From: CAZCTC01 sp964501335
GTDB taxonomy: Bacteria > Chloroflexota > Anaerolineae > B4-G1 > SLSP01
DNA: 64,000 bases
Direction: 5' to 3'
Assembly (NCBI GenBank): GCA_964501335.1
Contig: CAZCTC010000002.1
Location: 1 to 64,000 of the forward strand
Part shown: one piece after another, positions 51,302 through 59,655 of the stretch
Layout: each line of letters starts with the position of its first letter
Position numbering within the stretch: position 1 is the stretch's first letter
Made by a program: the position numbers and the translations under genes
Notes under the pieces: generated by a model
What the model saw: only the letters and a program-made list of their open reading frames with translations
What the model was told of the DNA's origin: nothing
Database searches by the model: none

Positions 51302-51994
51302 TCAATCCGGCTCTCCCACCAGCCGATGCGCGGCCCGTCTCCAGGAATCAGCCTCCCCCCCCATCGCCTCCCCGTGGAATCGATAATCATTCTTCCGAAT
51401 AAACTCATCCAGCTCGGCTTCCAGATTCGACCAGGCCTGCCGCTGCAACTCCACCAACCGCCCGGCCAGAGATTCCGATCCCTGCACCAACGTCGTCCGC
51501 AAGTGAGGCAGACAAAGCCCGCCGGCGGTCAAAAAAGCCGCTTGAAAATCAACATCGGCGACATCCTTCAATAACACCTCCCCATAACGTTGGGTCGTCT
51601 CCGCTTCAATCGTACAGGCCGGACAGGGGCCCTGAGATTCCAGCATATGCGACAAAGCTGCGGCGCCTGGACCGCCCCGACGACGGAAAAAATTCCACCC
51701 GGTCGACGGCAAAGGTTCGGTCTCCCGTAATAAATTATGGATGGCCGCCCGATAGACAATCGCCACCCCCAGGGCACATCCCTGAGCCGATTCCCAATGC
51801 CGGGTATGCCGTTCACACAACCCCCGGGAAGCATCCAACCCGGCCCGGGTTTTGATATCGTTGACCCGTTCATAATTCAACGATTCAATATAAATCGCCG
51901 ATGCGTGGGCGGAAAGCCGACACAAGGGACATCCGCCCGACACCATGGCCGCCCGCAAATCTGCCTGTAAGGGTGAAAGTAAGCTTTCTGTCAT
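51302..51994 (-). CDS. DUF6062-like Cys/His-motif protein
   Basis: 230 residues. Conserved metal-site-like motifs appear in order: CPLCRLS, GLCERHTRHW, CPACTIEAETTQRY and GLCLPHLRTTL. CPxC followed by CxxH, twice, suggests two zinc or iron-sulfur sites in an all-helical cytoplasmic protein, as in DUF6062; the function is unknown. The preferred ATG at 51992-51994 lies 7 nt after a perfect TATAAT with no Shine-Dalgarno, so translation is probably leaderless. The longer open frame would run through the promoter. Confidence 0.72.
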   Translation of the reverse strand: MTESLLSPLQADLRAAMVSGGCPLCRLSAHASAIYIESLNYERVNDIKTRAGLDASRGLCERHTRHWESAQGCALGVAIVYRAAIHNLLRETEPLPSTGWNFFRRRGGPGAAALSHMLESQGPCPACTIEAETTQRYGEVLLKDVADVDFQAAFLTAGGLCLPHLRTTLVQGSESLAGRLVELQRQAWSNLEAELDEFIRKNDYRFHGEAMGGEADSWRRAAHRLVGEPD

Positions 51995-52001
51995 AGTGCT
52001 T

Positions 52002-52029
52002 ATTATAACGCACCCCTCAAGAACGCCAA
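52002..52029 (-). promoter_or_regulatory. Promoter giving a leaderless mRNA
   Basis: Read on the minus strand: TTGGCG, 16 bp, TATAAT, then 7 nt to the ATG of the DUF6062-like gene. Confidence 0.6.
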
Positions 52030-52062
52030 ACCAGCTTCTATTTGCATCCCTAATAAACCATG

Positions 52063-52080
52063 TTATCATATCAATGATAA
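52063..52080. promoter_or_regulatory. Inverted repeat between divergent genes
   Basis: TTATCA and TGATAA arms with a 6-bp spacer, in the A+T-rich region before the SBP-kinase gene. It could be a regulator site; no partner is identified. Confidence 0.25.
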
Positions 52081-52173
52081 TATTGCATTTCCTTTCAAAA
52101 ACAAAAAACTATTTGAGATCATTTCAACAGTTTTTTATAGCGCCCGCTTAACACAGTCATGTCGGAGCTTACG

Positions 52174-54399
52174 ATGTCAACATTGTGGCGCAAATCAGTA
52201 CAAATAACGATCGCCTTCCTACTTCTCTTCTATATACTCACTGCTTACGAAAGTCCCAGCCTGAGCCAAACCCCTGAGCCTCCCTCTCAGAAAATTATTG
52301 TCGGTGGAGACAACAACTATCCACCTTATGAATTTATGAACGAATACGGCAATCCAACGGGATTTAACATCGAATTGCTCGAGGCCATCGCCCGGGTCGA
52401 AGGACTCTCGCTGGATATCCAGCTCGGACCCTGGAATGACGTACGCCAGAAACTGGAAAACAGAGAAATCGATATGCTCAGCGGTATGTATTATTCTCAA
52501 GAGCGAGATCTCCATGCCGATTTCTCCAAACCGCATTCCTGGAACATCCCCGGTATCTTTATCCGCCGGGGCAGCGATTTGCACTCGATGGAAGAACTGG
52601 ACGGCCATCAAATCCTGGTCCAACAGGGCGATATCATGCACGACTACCTTCGCGCACAGCCAGGTGTCACCATTGTCCCGGCCGCCGATCCCATCGAAGC
52701 CCTGAAAATCCTCTCCAGCGGCCAATATGATGCCGCCCTGCTCTCTTCTGAAGCCCAGGGTTACTACGCCATCCAACACTATAAATTGACCAACCTGACC
52801 TCATTGACCCTGACTTCAGTTCCACAATCCTATTGCTTTGCCGTCCAGGAAGGCAACACCGAACTTCTGCAAAAGCTCAACGAAGGGTTGGAAATCGTTA
52901 AGAAAAACGGGGAATATGAGGAAATCTACAATCGCTGGCTGGGAATAGAACGCCCCCGCGACCTCAACCATTTGATTCAAGACTATCTCTGGCTGGCGAT
53001 CATCATTATCATCGTACTGAGCGGCGGCCTGCTGTGGAACTGGCGACTGCAAAAACGATTCCGCCGGCAAACCAGAGAATTGCACCAAACCGAAGCCTTA
53101 CAACGCCGCCGTAATGAAGAGCTGGCCCTGCTCAACCGCGTCATCTCCACCGCATCGTCAACCCTGGTAAGCGAAAAGGTGCTCCAGGTACTCTGCGATG
53201 AACTGGCCCTGGCGCTCCATCTGCCCCGGGTCACAGCAGCCCTGATCCGCCCCGAAAAACGTTGCGCAATGATCGTTGCTGAACATTGCGCCCCGGGCTA
53301 CCCCAGCTCCCGGAATCTGGCAATTCCGCTGGATAGCCCGGCTACGGCCCTATTGATCCGCTACAAACAGCCGCTGTTGATCGCCAATCCTCAAAACGAT
53401 CCCCGTCTCCAAAATCTGTACGAAGAGATCCGCCGGCTGGGCATCTGCACCATGTTGTTGATGCCGCTGGTCGTGCGCGGACGCACCATCGGCACCCTGG
53501 GATTGGATTCTTCAACGCCCCGCCTCTACAATGAAGACGACATGAACCTCCTGCGCAGCGCTACCGCCGCCGCCGGGCAGGCGTTGGAAGCCGCCCAACT
53601 CTACCAGGAACTCCAAAAGCGCGCGGAAGTGCTGGAAATCACCATCTCCCAACGCACGGCGGAATTGCGCGAAGCGCTGGAACAGGCTCAGGCGGCCGAT
53701 CGCGCCAAATCCGAATTTGTGAGCAACGTCAATCACGAGCTGCGCACCCCCCTCACCAGCATCAAACTCTATCTGAATCTCTTGGAAAAGGCGCCACCCC
53801 ATAAATATCACCAATATTTAACTTCAATTCAACGCGAAGCCGACCGATTGCAAAATCTTATTGAGAATCTGCTGCAAATCTCGCGCGTCGATCTGGGACA
53901 GATCAAACCACAGTTCCAAAACCTGGAAGTCCCCCACCTGCTGGAAACGCTGGTGGCCGATCGTCACGCGCTGGTTTCCAGCCGCGGCTTAAACCTTTCC
54001 CTGGAAACCCGGGAAAACCTTCCCCCGGTGCAGGCCGATCCCAAACTGCTGGAGCAGGTGGTCACCAATCTGCTCACCAATGCACTCAACTACACCCCGG
54101 GAGGAGGCCAGATCTGGCTGCAAGCCAACAAGATAGAGCGAGAAGGACATGCCTGGATTACGATCGCGGTCAAAGATACGGGCATGGGAATTTCGCTGGA
54201 AGAACAGAGCCGCTTATTCCAACGCTTTCAACGGGGGGAAGCAAGTCAACAGATGGAAGTTCCGGGAACCGGATTGGGACTGGCCATCAGCAAAGCCCTG
54301 GTAGAGATGCACAACGGCCATATCACGCTGGAAAGTGCCCCCGGTCAGGGCAGCACCTTTACTATCTGGCTGCCGCTCTCCATGGTGCCGACGGTCTAA
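52174..54399 (+). CDS. Transmembrane histidine kinase with periplasmic amino-acid-binding (SBP_bac_3) sensor
   Basis: 741 residues from the ATG preceded by CGGAG; an in-frame ATG five codons upstream lacks an RBS. A signal-anchor helix (ITIAFLLLFYILTAYES) is followed by a solute-binding protein type 3 domain (about 30-255: IIVGGDNNYPPYEFMNEYGN, GFNIELLEAIARVEGL, then MLSGMYYSQER and EALKILSSGQYDAALL). A second membrane helix (YLWLAIIIIIVLSGGLLWNW), a GAF domain (about 320-460), a coiled coil, HisKA with H521 in NVNHELRTP and HATPase_c (NLLTNALNYTPGGG, DTGMGI, GTGLGLAI) complete it. This BvgS/EvgS-like layout senses a small ligand outside the cell. No response regulator is adjacent. Confidence 0.9.
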   Translation: MSTLWRKSVQITIAFLLLFYILTAYESPSLSQTPEPPSQKIIVGGDNNYPPYEFMNEYGNPTGFNIELLEAIARVEGLSLDIQLGPWNDVRQKLENREIDMLSGMYYSQERDLHADFSKPHSWNIPGIFIRRGSDLHSMEELDGHQILVQQGDIMHDYLRAQPGVTIVPAADPIEALKILSSGQYDAALLSSEAQGYYAIQHYKLTNLTSLTLTSVPQSYCFAVQEGNTELLQKLNEGLEIVKKNGEYEEIYNRWLGIERPRDLNHLIQDYLWLAIIIIIVLSGGLLWNWRLQKRFRRQTRELHQTEALQRRRNEELALLNRVISTASSTLVSEKVLQVLCDELALALHLPRVTAALIRPEKRCAMIVAEHCAPGYPSSRNLAIPLDSPATALLIRYKQPLLIANPQNDPRLQNLYEEIRRLGICTMLLMPLVVRGRTIGTLGLDSSTPRLYNEDDMNLLRSATAAAGQALEAAQLYQELQKRAEVLEITISQRTAELREALEQAQAADRAKSEFVSNVNHELRTPLTSIKLYLNLLEKAPPHKYHQYLTSIQREADRLQNLIENLLQISRVDLGQIKPQFQNLEVPHLLETLVADRHALVSSRGLNLSLETRENLPPVQADPKLLEQVVTNLLTNALNYTPGGGQIWLQANKIEREGHAWITIAVKDTGMGISLEEQSRLFQRFQRGEASQQMEVPGTGLGLAISKALVEMHNGHITLESAPGQGSTFTIWLPLSMVPTV

Positions 54400-54429
54400 T
54401 AAAAGACAAACCTTATGGTAGTATCCCTG

Positions 54430-54795
54430 TCTGGGAAAAAACATATTATCGGCGGCTTCAGAAAGCCGCCGATAATATGAATAAAAAATAACTCTCTCCT
54501 CCTGCTTCGCACAACGCGTCGCTTTTTACCAGGAAAGCACCGATTGCGGACGCTAAAACTGTTTTTAACGTCCCGCAGAAGGCTTTTGTTTGAAAAAAAA
54601 CGACGCGCTGGTCAGACCGAGAGAGTTTCTTCATTTGTGTTTTTGCGCGCATCAGAATGCGCGCAAAAACACGAGCTTTTTTCCGATCTGTGCAGTTGAC
54701 CCTAAAAACAACAAAAAACTCTCTCTCGGGATAGGAGAAGAGAGTTTTTTGTTTATGAGTTCGCGCGCCGTTCGAGGCGTGCAAACTGATAGATT
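54430..54795. repeat. Cluster of dispersed hairpin elements
   Basis: A minus-oriented copy has a perfect hairpin at 54443-54478 (ATATTATCGGCGGCTT/AAGCCGCCGATAATAT). It faces a plus-oriented copy with a hairpin at 54637-54672 (GTGTTTTTGCGCGCAT/ATGCGCGCAAAAACAC). A further stem, AACTCTCT/AGAGAGTT, lies near 54717-54747, followed by a degenerate GCGCGCC...GGCGTGC pair. Together they fill the 409-bp gap 54400-54808. Confidence 0.75.
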
Positions 54796-54808
54796 TTGTT
54801 AAAAACGC

Positions 54809-55327
54809 CTAGCGTTTGCCGCCGTCCCAGGTCACAAACGGCATATTAATGACCACCCCCGGCTGCTCGATCGTCACATCGCCTGCCGCTTGCGCTTCCA
54901 AAATCTCCGCCGCCGACTTCAACTCACGCGATTTCCCCTCATCCACCCAGGTCACCACATTCAAACGCCGCAACGGCCGATAACCGTCGGTATTGGGGGG
55001 ATTGTCGAACACATCGCCCTGAAAGCCCAACGGACCCTTCCCCTTGACCCCATTGGAGAAAACATACACATTAGCCAGCATCTCATCGGAAGCCTGCGCC
55101 AATGACGGCACGAACAATACCGGCGACTGCATCATCTTGGTCAACTTGTCCGCAATATCCGCATCTGAAGCCTCGGTGTGGATAAAATAGATCTCTTTAC
55201 CTTCAGCCCAGGCCTGACCCGCCGGCAGAGCCGCAAAGGTACCACTCTTAGCACCCGTAGAAACACAACCCGACAAGATCAACGTAACCAGCAAGGCCAT
55301 CCCCAACCAACGTGTATATTTGCTCAT
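54809..55327 (-). CDS. DUF7482-like lipoprotein
   Basis: 172 residues. The lipobox is LILSGC (C21). The mature domain GKEIYFIHTEASDADIADKL ... MMQSPVLFVPSLAQ ... VYVFSNGVKGKGPLGFQGDV ... GVVINMPFVTWDGG matches a widely distributed domain of unknown function (DUF7482 by recall) often found with copper-related exported proteins. It lies upstream-adjacent to the copper genes but is separated from copA by a repeat copy. GAAGGAG lies before the ATG. Confidence 0.65.
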   Translation of the reverse strand: MSKYTRWLGMALLVTLILSGCVSTGAKSGTFAALPAGQAWAEGKEIYFIHTEASDADIADKLTKMMQSPVLFVPSLAQASDEMLANVYVFSNGVKGKGPLGFQGDVFDNPPNTDGYRPLRRLNVVTWVDEGKSRELKSAAEILEAQAAGDVTIEQPGVVINMPFVTWDGGKR

Positions 55328-55417
55328 TTCAAACTCCTTCTCTCTGTTTTTTATTTTTCGCGCGTCGCCCTCGGTAACACACGAAAAATAAAGACGCTTA
55401 CCAACCTATGCGTTTTT

Positions 55418-55588
55418 TCATTAGCATGGATTAAAAAAAGTCCTTACGTCCCGCACCTGGCACTTTTCCCGTAAGTTACGATGCGCAGAATGGACAAAGA
55501 AAGTTTTTTGCTCATTTTTCGGCGACTTCAGAAAACCGCCGAAAAATGTTTTTTCTTTCCCTTGTTTTCTGAGCTAACCGCACAGGTT
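55418..55588 (+). repeat. Dispersed hairpin element
   Basis: Full-length plus-strand copy: ATTAGCATGGATTAAAAAA, ACGTCCCGCACCTGGC, GATGCGCAGAATGG, AAGAAAGTTTTTTG, hairpin 55513-55548 with one internal mismatch (CATTTTTCGGCGACTT/AAACCGCCGAAAAATG), ending GAGCTAACCGCACAGGTTG. Confidence 0.8.
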
Positions 55589-55599
55589 GACTATTACTA

Positions 55600-58035
55600 C
55601 TATTCCGACATCTTATAGCCGCGCAGACGGAGACTGTTCGTCACCACAAAGATACTGCTGAAAGCCATCGCGCTCGCTGCCAGAATCGGGCTGAGCAGTC
55701 CAGCCGCCGCCGCCGGGATCAACACTACATTGTAGAAAAAGGCCCAGAAAAGGTTCTCTTTGATCGTCCGCAGCGTCCGCCGCGAAAGGGCGATCGCCCG
55801 CCCCACACCCCGCAGATCGCCGCTGATCAATACCACCGGCGCCGAGGCCATCGCCACATCCGTCCCGGTTCCAATCGCAATCCCCACATCGGCCTGCGCC
55901 AGCGCCGGAGCATCGTTGATGCCGTCCCCGACCATCGCGACCACCAATCCGCTCTCCTGCAACTTCTTGATCTCCGCGGCCTTGTCGCCGGGCAGAACTT
56001 CAGCCAGAACCCGATCCACCCCTACCTGACGGGCAATCGCTTCGGCCGTCTGCCGGTTGTCGCCGGTCAGCATCACCACTTCCAATCCCATCGACTTTAA
56101 CTTTGCAATCGCCTCGACCGAACCCTCCTTCACCGTGTCGGCTACCGCAATCAGACCGGCGGCCGCACCCTCAACCCCGACCACCATCACCGTCTTGCCT
56201 TCCAGCTGCAACCGCTCGATGTCGGCCGACAGACCCTTTAAAGAAAGTCCCCGTCCCTGTGCCATCCGCGGACTGCCCACCACCACCAGACGGCCGTCGA
56301 TGCGCGCTTCCACCCCGTGGCCCGCTTCCGCCCGAAAAGCCTCCGGCTCACTCAAAACCAGCTGCCGCGTACCTTCGGCCTCGGACGCAATCGCCTCGCC
56401 CAGCGGATGCTCGCTGCCCTTTTCGACCGAAGCCGCCAGCCGCAGCAATTCAACCTCACCCGCCGTGAAACCTTTCGCCGGGATCACATCGGTCACCGCC
56501 GGGCGGCCCCGGGTGATCGTGCCGGTCTTATCGAGCACCACACTCTTCAATCGCCCGGCCCGCTCCAACGCCTCTCCCGATTTAAGCAAAATCCCGGCTT
56601 CAGCCCCCTTGCCCGTCCCGACCATGACGGCCGTCGGCGTAGCAAGCCCCATCGCACAGGGGCAGGCGATGACCAGAACCGCCACCATCCGAATCAACGA
56701 GCGAGTAAAAAGATCCACATCAGCATTGATCGGCTGCGGCACCAAAAAAAACCAGATCAACGCCGTCAGGAAAGCCACCGCAATCACCGCCGGCACAAAA
56801 TAGGCCGAAATCAGATCCGCCAGCTTCTGGATGGGAGCTTTGCTGCCCTGCGCCTCTTCGACCAGTCGAATGATCTGCGCCAGCGCCGTCTCTTTGCCCA
56901 CTTTCGTGGCCTCGAACTTAAGCAGGCCCATCCGATTGAGCGTCGCACCGATCACGGCCGCACCCGGCCCCTTCTCCACGGGCAGAGACTCCCCGGTAAT
57001 CATCGATTCGTCCACCGAGGAACGTCCCTCAACCACCACGCCGTCCACCGGAATCTTCTCACCGGGCCGCACCACCACCCAATCGCCGACCCGCACATCA
57101 TCCACCGACACTTCCATCTCCTGCCCGTCGCGGATCACCCGCGCCGTACGGGAACGAAGCCCCATCAACTTTTTGATCGCCTCACTGGTCCGGCCTTTAG
57201 CCCGCGCTTCGAGGAATTTGCCCAGCTTGATCAGCGTAATGATCACGGCGGCGGTTTCAAAGAAGACATTACCGCCCAACAGCCCAAAGGTAATGGGGAG
57301 CGAATAAAAATAAGCAGCCGAACTGCCCATCGCCACCAGCACATCCATATTGGCCGACCCATTGCGCAGGGACTTATAGGCCCCCACGTAAAAATGACGG
57401 CCGACATAGAACTGTACCGGAGTCGCCAGCGCCAGCATCAACCACTTGATCTCCGGCAAATACATCCAGGAAACCGGCGCAAAACCCAGATCGATCGACA
57501 TCGAGAGCAGGAACAACGGCAGGGTAAAAATCACCCCGATGACCAAATCCCGGCGCTGTTGATCGATCTCCACCTGACGCGCCTGAGCCTCGACATCCTC
57601 GGCATCGCTTCCCAGCTCCACCGCCTCAAAACCGGCCGCCGCGACCGTCCGCCGTAAATCCGCCTGAGTGACCACCGTCGGCACATAACGCACCCGCGCC
57701 CGCTCCGTCACCTGATTCACCTGGGCTTCGACCACGCCGTCCAACCCGGCAAGACGCTCCTCCAATCGGCGGGCATCGTTCTGATCGCTCAACCGGAGGA
57801 TGACAAGATCGGCTTCCCCCACCGCTACATCATATCCGGCCCGCCGCACCCGACCAATCAACGTATCCAAATCGACCAGCTGCGGGTTAAATTCCACCGT
57901 TGCCCGTTCCGACGATAAATTGACGCTGGCCGATTCGACGCCGTCAGCTTTCTTCAAGCTTCGTTCTACCGTGGCCACACAATTAGCACAGGTCATTCCT
58001 GTTACCGGCAACGTAACCCGTTTATTATCTGACAT
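55600..58035 (-). CDS. copA: Copper-translocating P1B-type ATPase
   Basis: 811 residues. The first heavy-metal-associated domain has MTCANC (C16, C19). A second HMA fold (about 75-140) has lost its CxxC (LRLSDQNDARRLEE). The P1B core is complete: TGE loop (ITGESLPVEKG), CPC in TM6 (C458, C460), DKTGTITRGRP (D502 phosphorylated), SEHPLGEAI, GDGINDAPAL, and TM7/TM8 residues FYNVVLIPAAAAG and MAFSSIFVVTNSLRLR typical of Cu(I) exporters. It pumps Cu(I) out of the cytoplasm. It lies downstream of copZ-like and csoR-like genes in the same orientation, with a repeat copy between. Confidence 0.94.
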   Translation of the reverse strand: MSDNKRVTLPVTGMTCANCVATVERSLKKADGVESASVNLSSERATVEFNPQLVDLDTLIGRVRRAGYDVAVGEADLVILRLSDQNDARRLEERLAGLDGVVEAQVNQVTERARVRYVPTVVTQADLRRTVAAAGFEAVELGSDAEDVEAQARQVEIDQQRRDLVIGVIFTLPLFLLSMSIDLGFAPVSWMYLPEIKWLMLALATPVQFYVGRHFYVGAYKSLRNGSANMDVLVAMGSSAAYFYSLPITFGLLGGNVFFETAAVIITLIKLGKFLEARAKGRTSEAIKKLMGLRSRTARVIRDGQEMEVSVDDVRVGDWVVVRPGEKIPVDGVVVEGRSSVDESMITGESLPVEKGPGAAVIGATLNRMGLLKFEATKVGKETALAQIIRLVEEAQGSKAPIQKLADLISAYFVPAVIAVAFLTALIWFFLVPQPINADVDLFTRSLIRMVAVLVIACPCAMGLATPTAVMVGTGKGAEAGILLKSGEALERAGRLKSVVLDKTGTITRGRPAVTDVIPAKGFTAGEVELLRLAASVEKGSEHPLGEAIASEAEGTRQLVLSEPEAFRAEAGHGVEARIDGRLVVVGSPRMAQGRGLSLKGLSADIERLQLEGKTVMVVGVEGAAAGLIAVADTVKEGSVEAIAKLKSMGLEVVMLTGDNRQTAEAIARQVGVDRVLAEVLPGDKAAEIKKLQESGLVVAMVGDGINDAPALAQADVGIAIGTGTDVAMASAPVVLISGDLRGVGRAIALSRRTLRTIKENLFWAFFYNVVLIPAAAAGLLSPILAASAMAFSSIFVVTNSLRLRGYKMSE

Positions 58036-58094
58036 CCTGTACCTCTTCCTTCCTTAACCAAAACCGAAGTCGCCCGGGATCAGCCTTATTCATG

Positions 58095-58265
58095 GGCATA
58101 GATTAAAACCGGTTTTTTACATCCCGCAACCGACTCTTTTCAAGTAAAAAGCGCCGCGCCGCATACGCAGAGAGAATCTTTTTTGTTGGTGTTTTCGCGC
58201 ACTTCAGAAAGTGCGCGAAAACACCGGCTTTTTCTTCCGCTTTTCCAGGTCAACCGCACAGATCA
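58095..58265 (+). repeat. Dispersed hairpin element inside the copper gene set
   Basis: Full-length copy with CATAGATTAAAACCGGTTTT, ACATCCCGCAA, GCGCCGCGCCGCATACG, AGAGAGAATCTTTTTTG and a perfect hairpin at 58188-58225 (GGTGTTTTCGCGCACTT/AAGTGCGCGAAAACACC). It ends CAGGTCAACCGCACAGATC. It separates copA from the HMA chaperone gene, so it could uncouple their transcription. Confidence 0.8.
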
Positions 58266-58295
58266 AAAACCATTTAAATTTAATTTCTATGGCCC

Positions 58296-58502
58296 TCAGG
58301 CCGCCGGCGGATAATTGATCTCCCGCAATAAATCGGCAATCTTCGCCTCCGTCGCCGGGGACTCAAACCCCACCGCAACGGTCTTGGTATCCACTGCCAC
58401 CTCGACCGATTTCACCCCGGCCAGGTCGCTCAACTCGGTCTTGATGGTGTGAGCGCAGTGCTTGCAGGAAATATTGGGAACGGTAAATTTAACAGTGCTC
58501 AT
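58296..58502 (-). CDS. CopZ-like copper chaperone (HMA domain)
   Basis: 68 residues, a single HMA domain. The metal motif is ISCKHCAHTI (CxxC), and the beta-alpha-beta pattern (VEVAVDTKTVAVGFES) is complete. It likely hands Cu(I) to CopA. GGAGG lies before the ATG. It is 64 bp downstream of the csoR-like gene, so the two probably share a transcript. Confidence 0.9.
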   Translation of the reverse strand: MSTVKFTVPNISCKHCAHTIKTELSDLAGVKSVEVAVDTKTVAVGFESPATEAKIADLLREINYPPAA

Positions 58503-58566
58503 GGAATCCTCCTTATTCTAATGATCTTCTTAGCGCCCCGGTCAGGCGCAATAAAAAAGAGATTGA

Positions 58567-58905
58567 CTAAACACGGGTAGCCGCCTCAAAGACATCGGCA
58601 ATCTCCCGCAACACCCGTTCACGCTCTTCCGGATCTTCACCCTGAATCGCCGTAATCACACATGAATTGAGATGTTGATCCAAAATCTGCACGCTGACCC
58701 GATTTAAAGCCGCCTGGACAGCCTGAACCTGCCGGATCACATCGATGCAATAAGCGCCCTCCTCCAACATCCGCTGGATACCCCGAAGATGCCCTTCTGC
58801 GGTTTTCAGCCGCCGAATTGCTTCGCCATTCTTGTGCTGATGCTCGCAGACCTGATCCACCACGGTTTCCTTATCCTTACCTTCACCTTCACAACACGAA
58901 TGCAT
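58567..58905 (-). CDS. csoR: CsoR-family copper-sensing repressor
   Basis: 112 residues from the ATG with GGAG at 6 nt; the longer frame has no RBS. An all-helical DUF156 fold has EAIRRLKTAEGHLRGIQRML and the Cu(I) triad C53 (YCIDVI), H78 and C82 (DQHLNSCV). That is the W-X-Y-Z C-H-C pattern of CsoR rather than RcnR/FrmR. An N-terminal tail with C4, C5, C20, H22 and H24 is unusual and could add metal affinity. CsoR releases operator DNA when Cu(I) binds, derepressing efflux genes. A G/C-tract operator candidate lies upstream of the divergent gene at 59538-59554. Confidence 0.88.
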   Translation of the reverse strand: MHSCCEGEGKDKETVVDQVCEHQHKNGEAIRRLKTAEGHLRGIQRMLEEGAYCIDVIRQVQAVQAALNRVSVQILDQHLNSCVITAIQGEDPEERERVLREIADVFEAATRV

Positions 58906-58969
58906 GATTGCTCCATTTCTACCCCATAGGGCTCTGTCTTGAAAATAACCCACGCCGTGCAAAAATCGC

Positions 58970-59190
58970 CCCGAGGGCGGCCCGATGTGGCCGCCCCTAC
59001 AACAACACCGCCCATGTAGGGGCGGGGTTACCCCGCCCGGCCCATCCCAAAATCAACCTTCCCCAACGGAAAAGCATCCCCCACCGGGTAATTACCTTCG
59101 GAATCAATACATGGATACCTGCATCGGGCGAGGCAACCTCGCCCCTACACAGACAATCTCCCGTAGGGGTACCCCTTGTGGGTACCCAAT
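58970..59190. repeat. GTAGGGGCG-type palindromic repeats
   Basis: Four imperfectly palindromic units lie at 58973-59000, 59016-59042 (GTAGGGGCGGGGTTACCCCG), 59126-59148 (GGGCGAGGCAACCTCGCCC) and 59163-59187 (GTAGGGGTACCCCTTGTGGG). This intergenic sequence type is common in Chloroflexota and Cyanobacteria and is unrelated to the CGTCCCGC family. The 750-bp gap 58906-59655 also holds the element at 59278, short repeats near 59400 (CTGTCTACTG) and 59460 (TTTACGTTTTACGTTT), and the promoter/operator below. Confidence 0.75.
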
Positions 59191-59277
59191 CTGAAGGCAA
59201 GCCGCCGGGCCTTGCAAGATCAGAGTGCGTTGCACCCCCGTGGGAAATCACCCGCACCCGCACAAGACACATTCCCC

Positions 59278-59395
59278 ATAAAAAACGCCGCGCGGTGCGA
59301 AGCAGGGAAAGAAAGTTTTTTGTTGATGTTTTGGTGCGCCTCAGAAGGCGCACCAAAACATGGCTTTTTCCAGAGCCGTCCCGGCGGCACAGGCT
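59278..59395 (+). repeat. Dispersed hairpin element
   Basis: Plus-strand copy with ACGCCGCGCGGTGCG, GGGAAAGAAAGTTTTTTG and a perfect hairpin at 59326-59361 (ATGTTTTGGTGCGCCT/AGGCGCACCAAAACAT), then GGCTTTTTCC. The stem is the same as in copy 1 at the window start. Confidence 0.75.
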
Positions 59396-59490
59396 GTCTA
59401 CTGTTTACTTGCTGCTGTCTACTTTCTTTGGCTTTTTCCAGAGCTGTCTCGACGACAAATCTTTACGTTTTACGTTTCAGATCCGCTACC

Positions 59491-59520
59491 TTGACAAAGC
59501 AGTTAAATTTCTGTTATAAT
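59491..59520 (+). promoter_or_regulatory. Consensus sigma-70 promoter of the copper-island plus-strand gene
   Basis: Perfect TTGACA, 18 bp, perfect TATAAT, the strongest promoter in the window. The G/C-tract palindrome begins 17 bp after the -10, so it would cover the transcription start region. Confidence 0.75.
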
Positions 59521-59537
59521 CTTCTCAGTTGATCCCA

Positions 59538-59554
59538 CCCCCCCCGGGGGGGGG
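59538..59554. promoter_or_regulatory. Putative CsoR operator (C8G9 tract)
   Basis: Eight C followed by nine G just downstream of the consensus promoter. CsoR-family operators are pseudo-inverted C-tract/G-tract sites with A/T flanks, and a csoR-like gene lies about 600 bp away. This is inference; homopolymer length may also contain sequencing error. Confidence 0.45.
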
Positions 59555-59655
59555 TCATATCCAAATCCTACATCAAACAGCGACGATTGTCAAGACCGGA
59601 AAATAATTTGTAGAAAAAATCGCCGCCCATAGTTCGGGAAAGAAGGAGCCATTTT

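Noticed and set aside
54590..54802. Short frames encoding FLHLCFCAHQNARKN-like peptides in several gaps
   Set aside because: Similar peptides recur at 24529, 44082, 48519, 54590 and 60881 only because the same repeat DNA is read through. No RBS or conserved start supports a gene.
58970..59190. Possible CRISPR array
   Set aside because: Units are themselves palindromic, uneven in length and spacing, and lack unique spacers or nearby cas genes.
59534..59560. Treating the C8G9 tract purely as an assembly error
   Set aside because: Homopolymer length may be inexact, but its position directly after a consensus promoter beside a csoR-like gene fits a real operator better.
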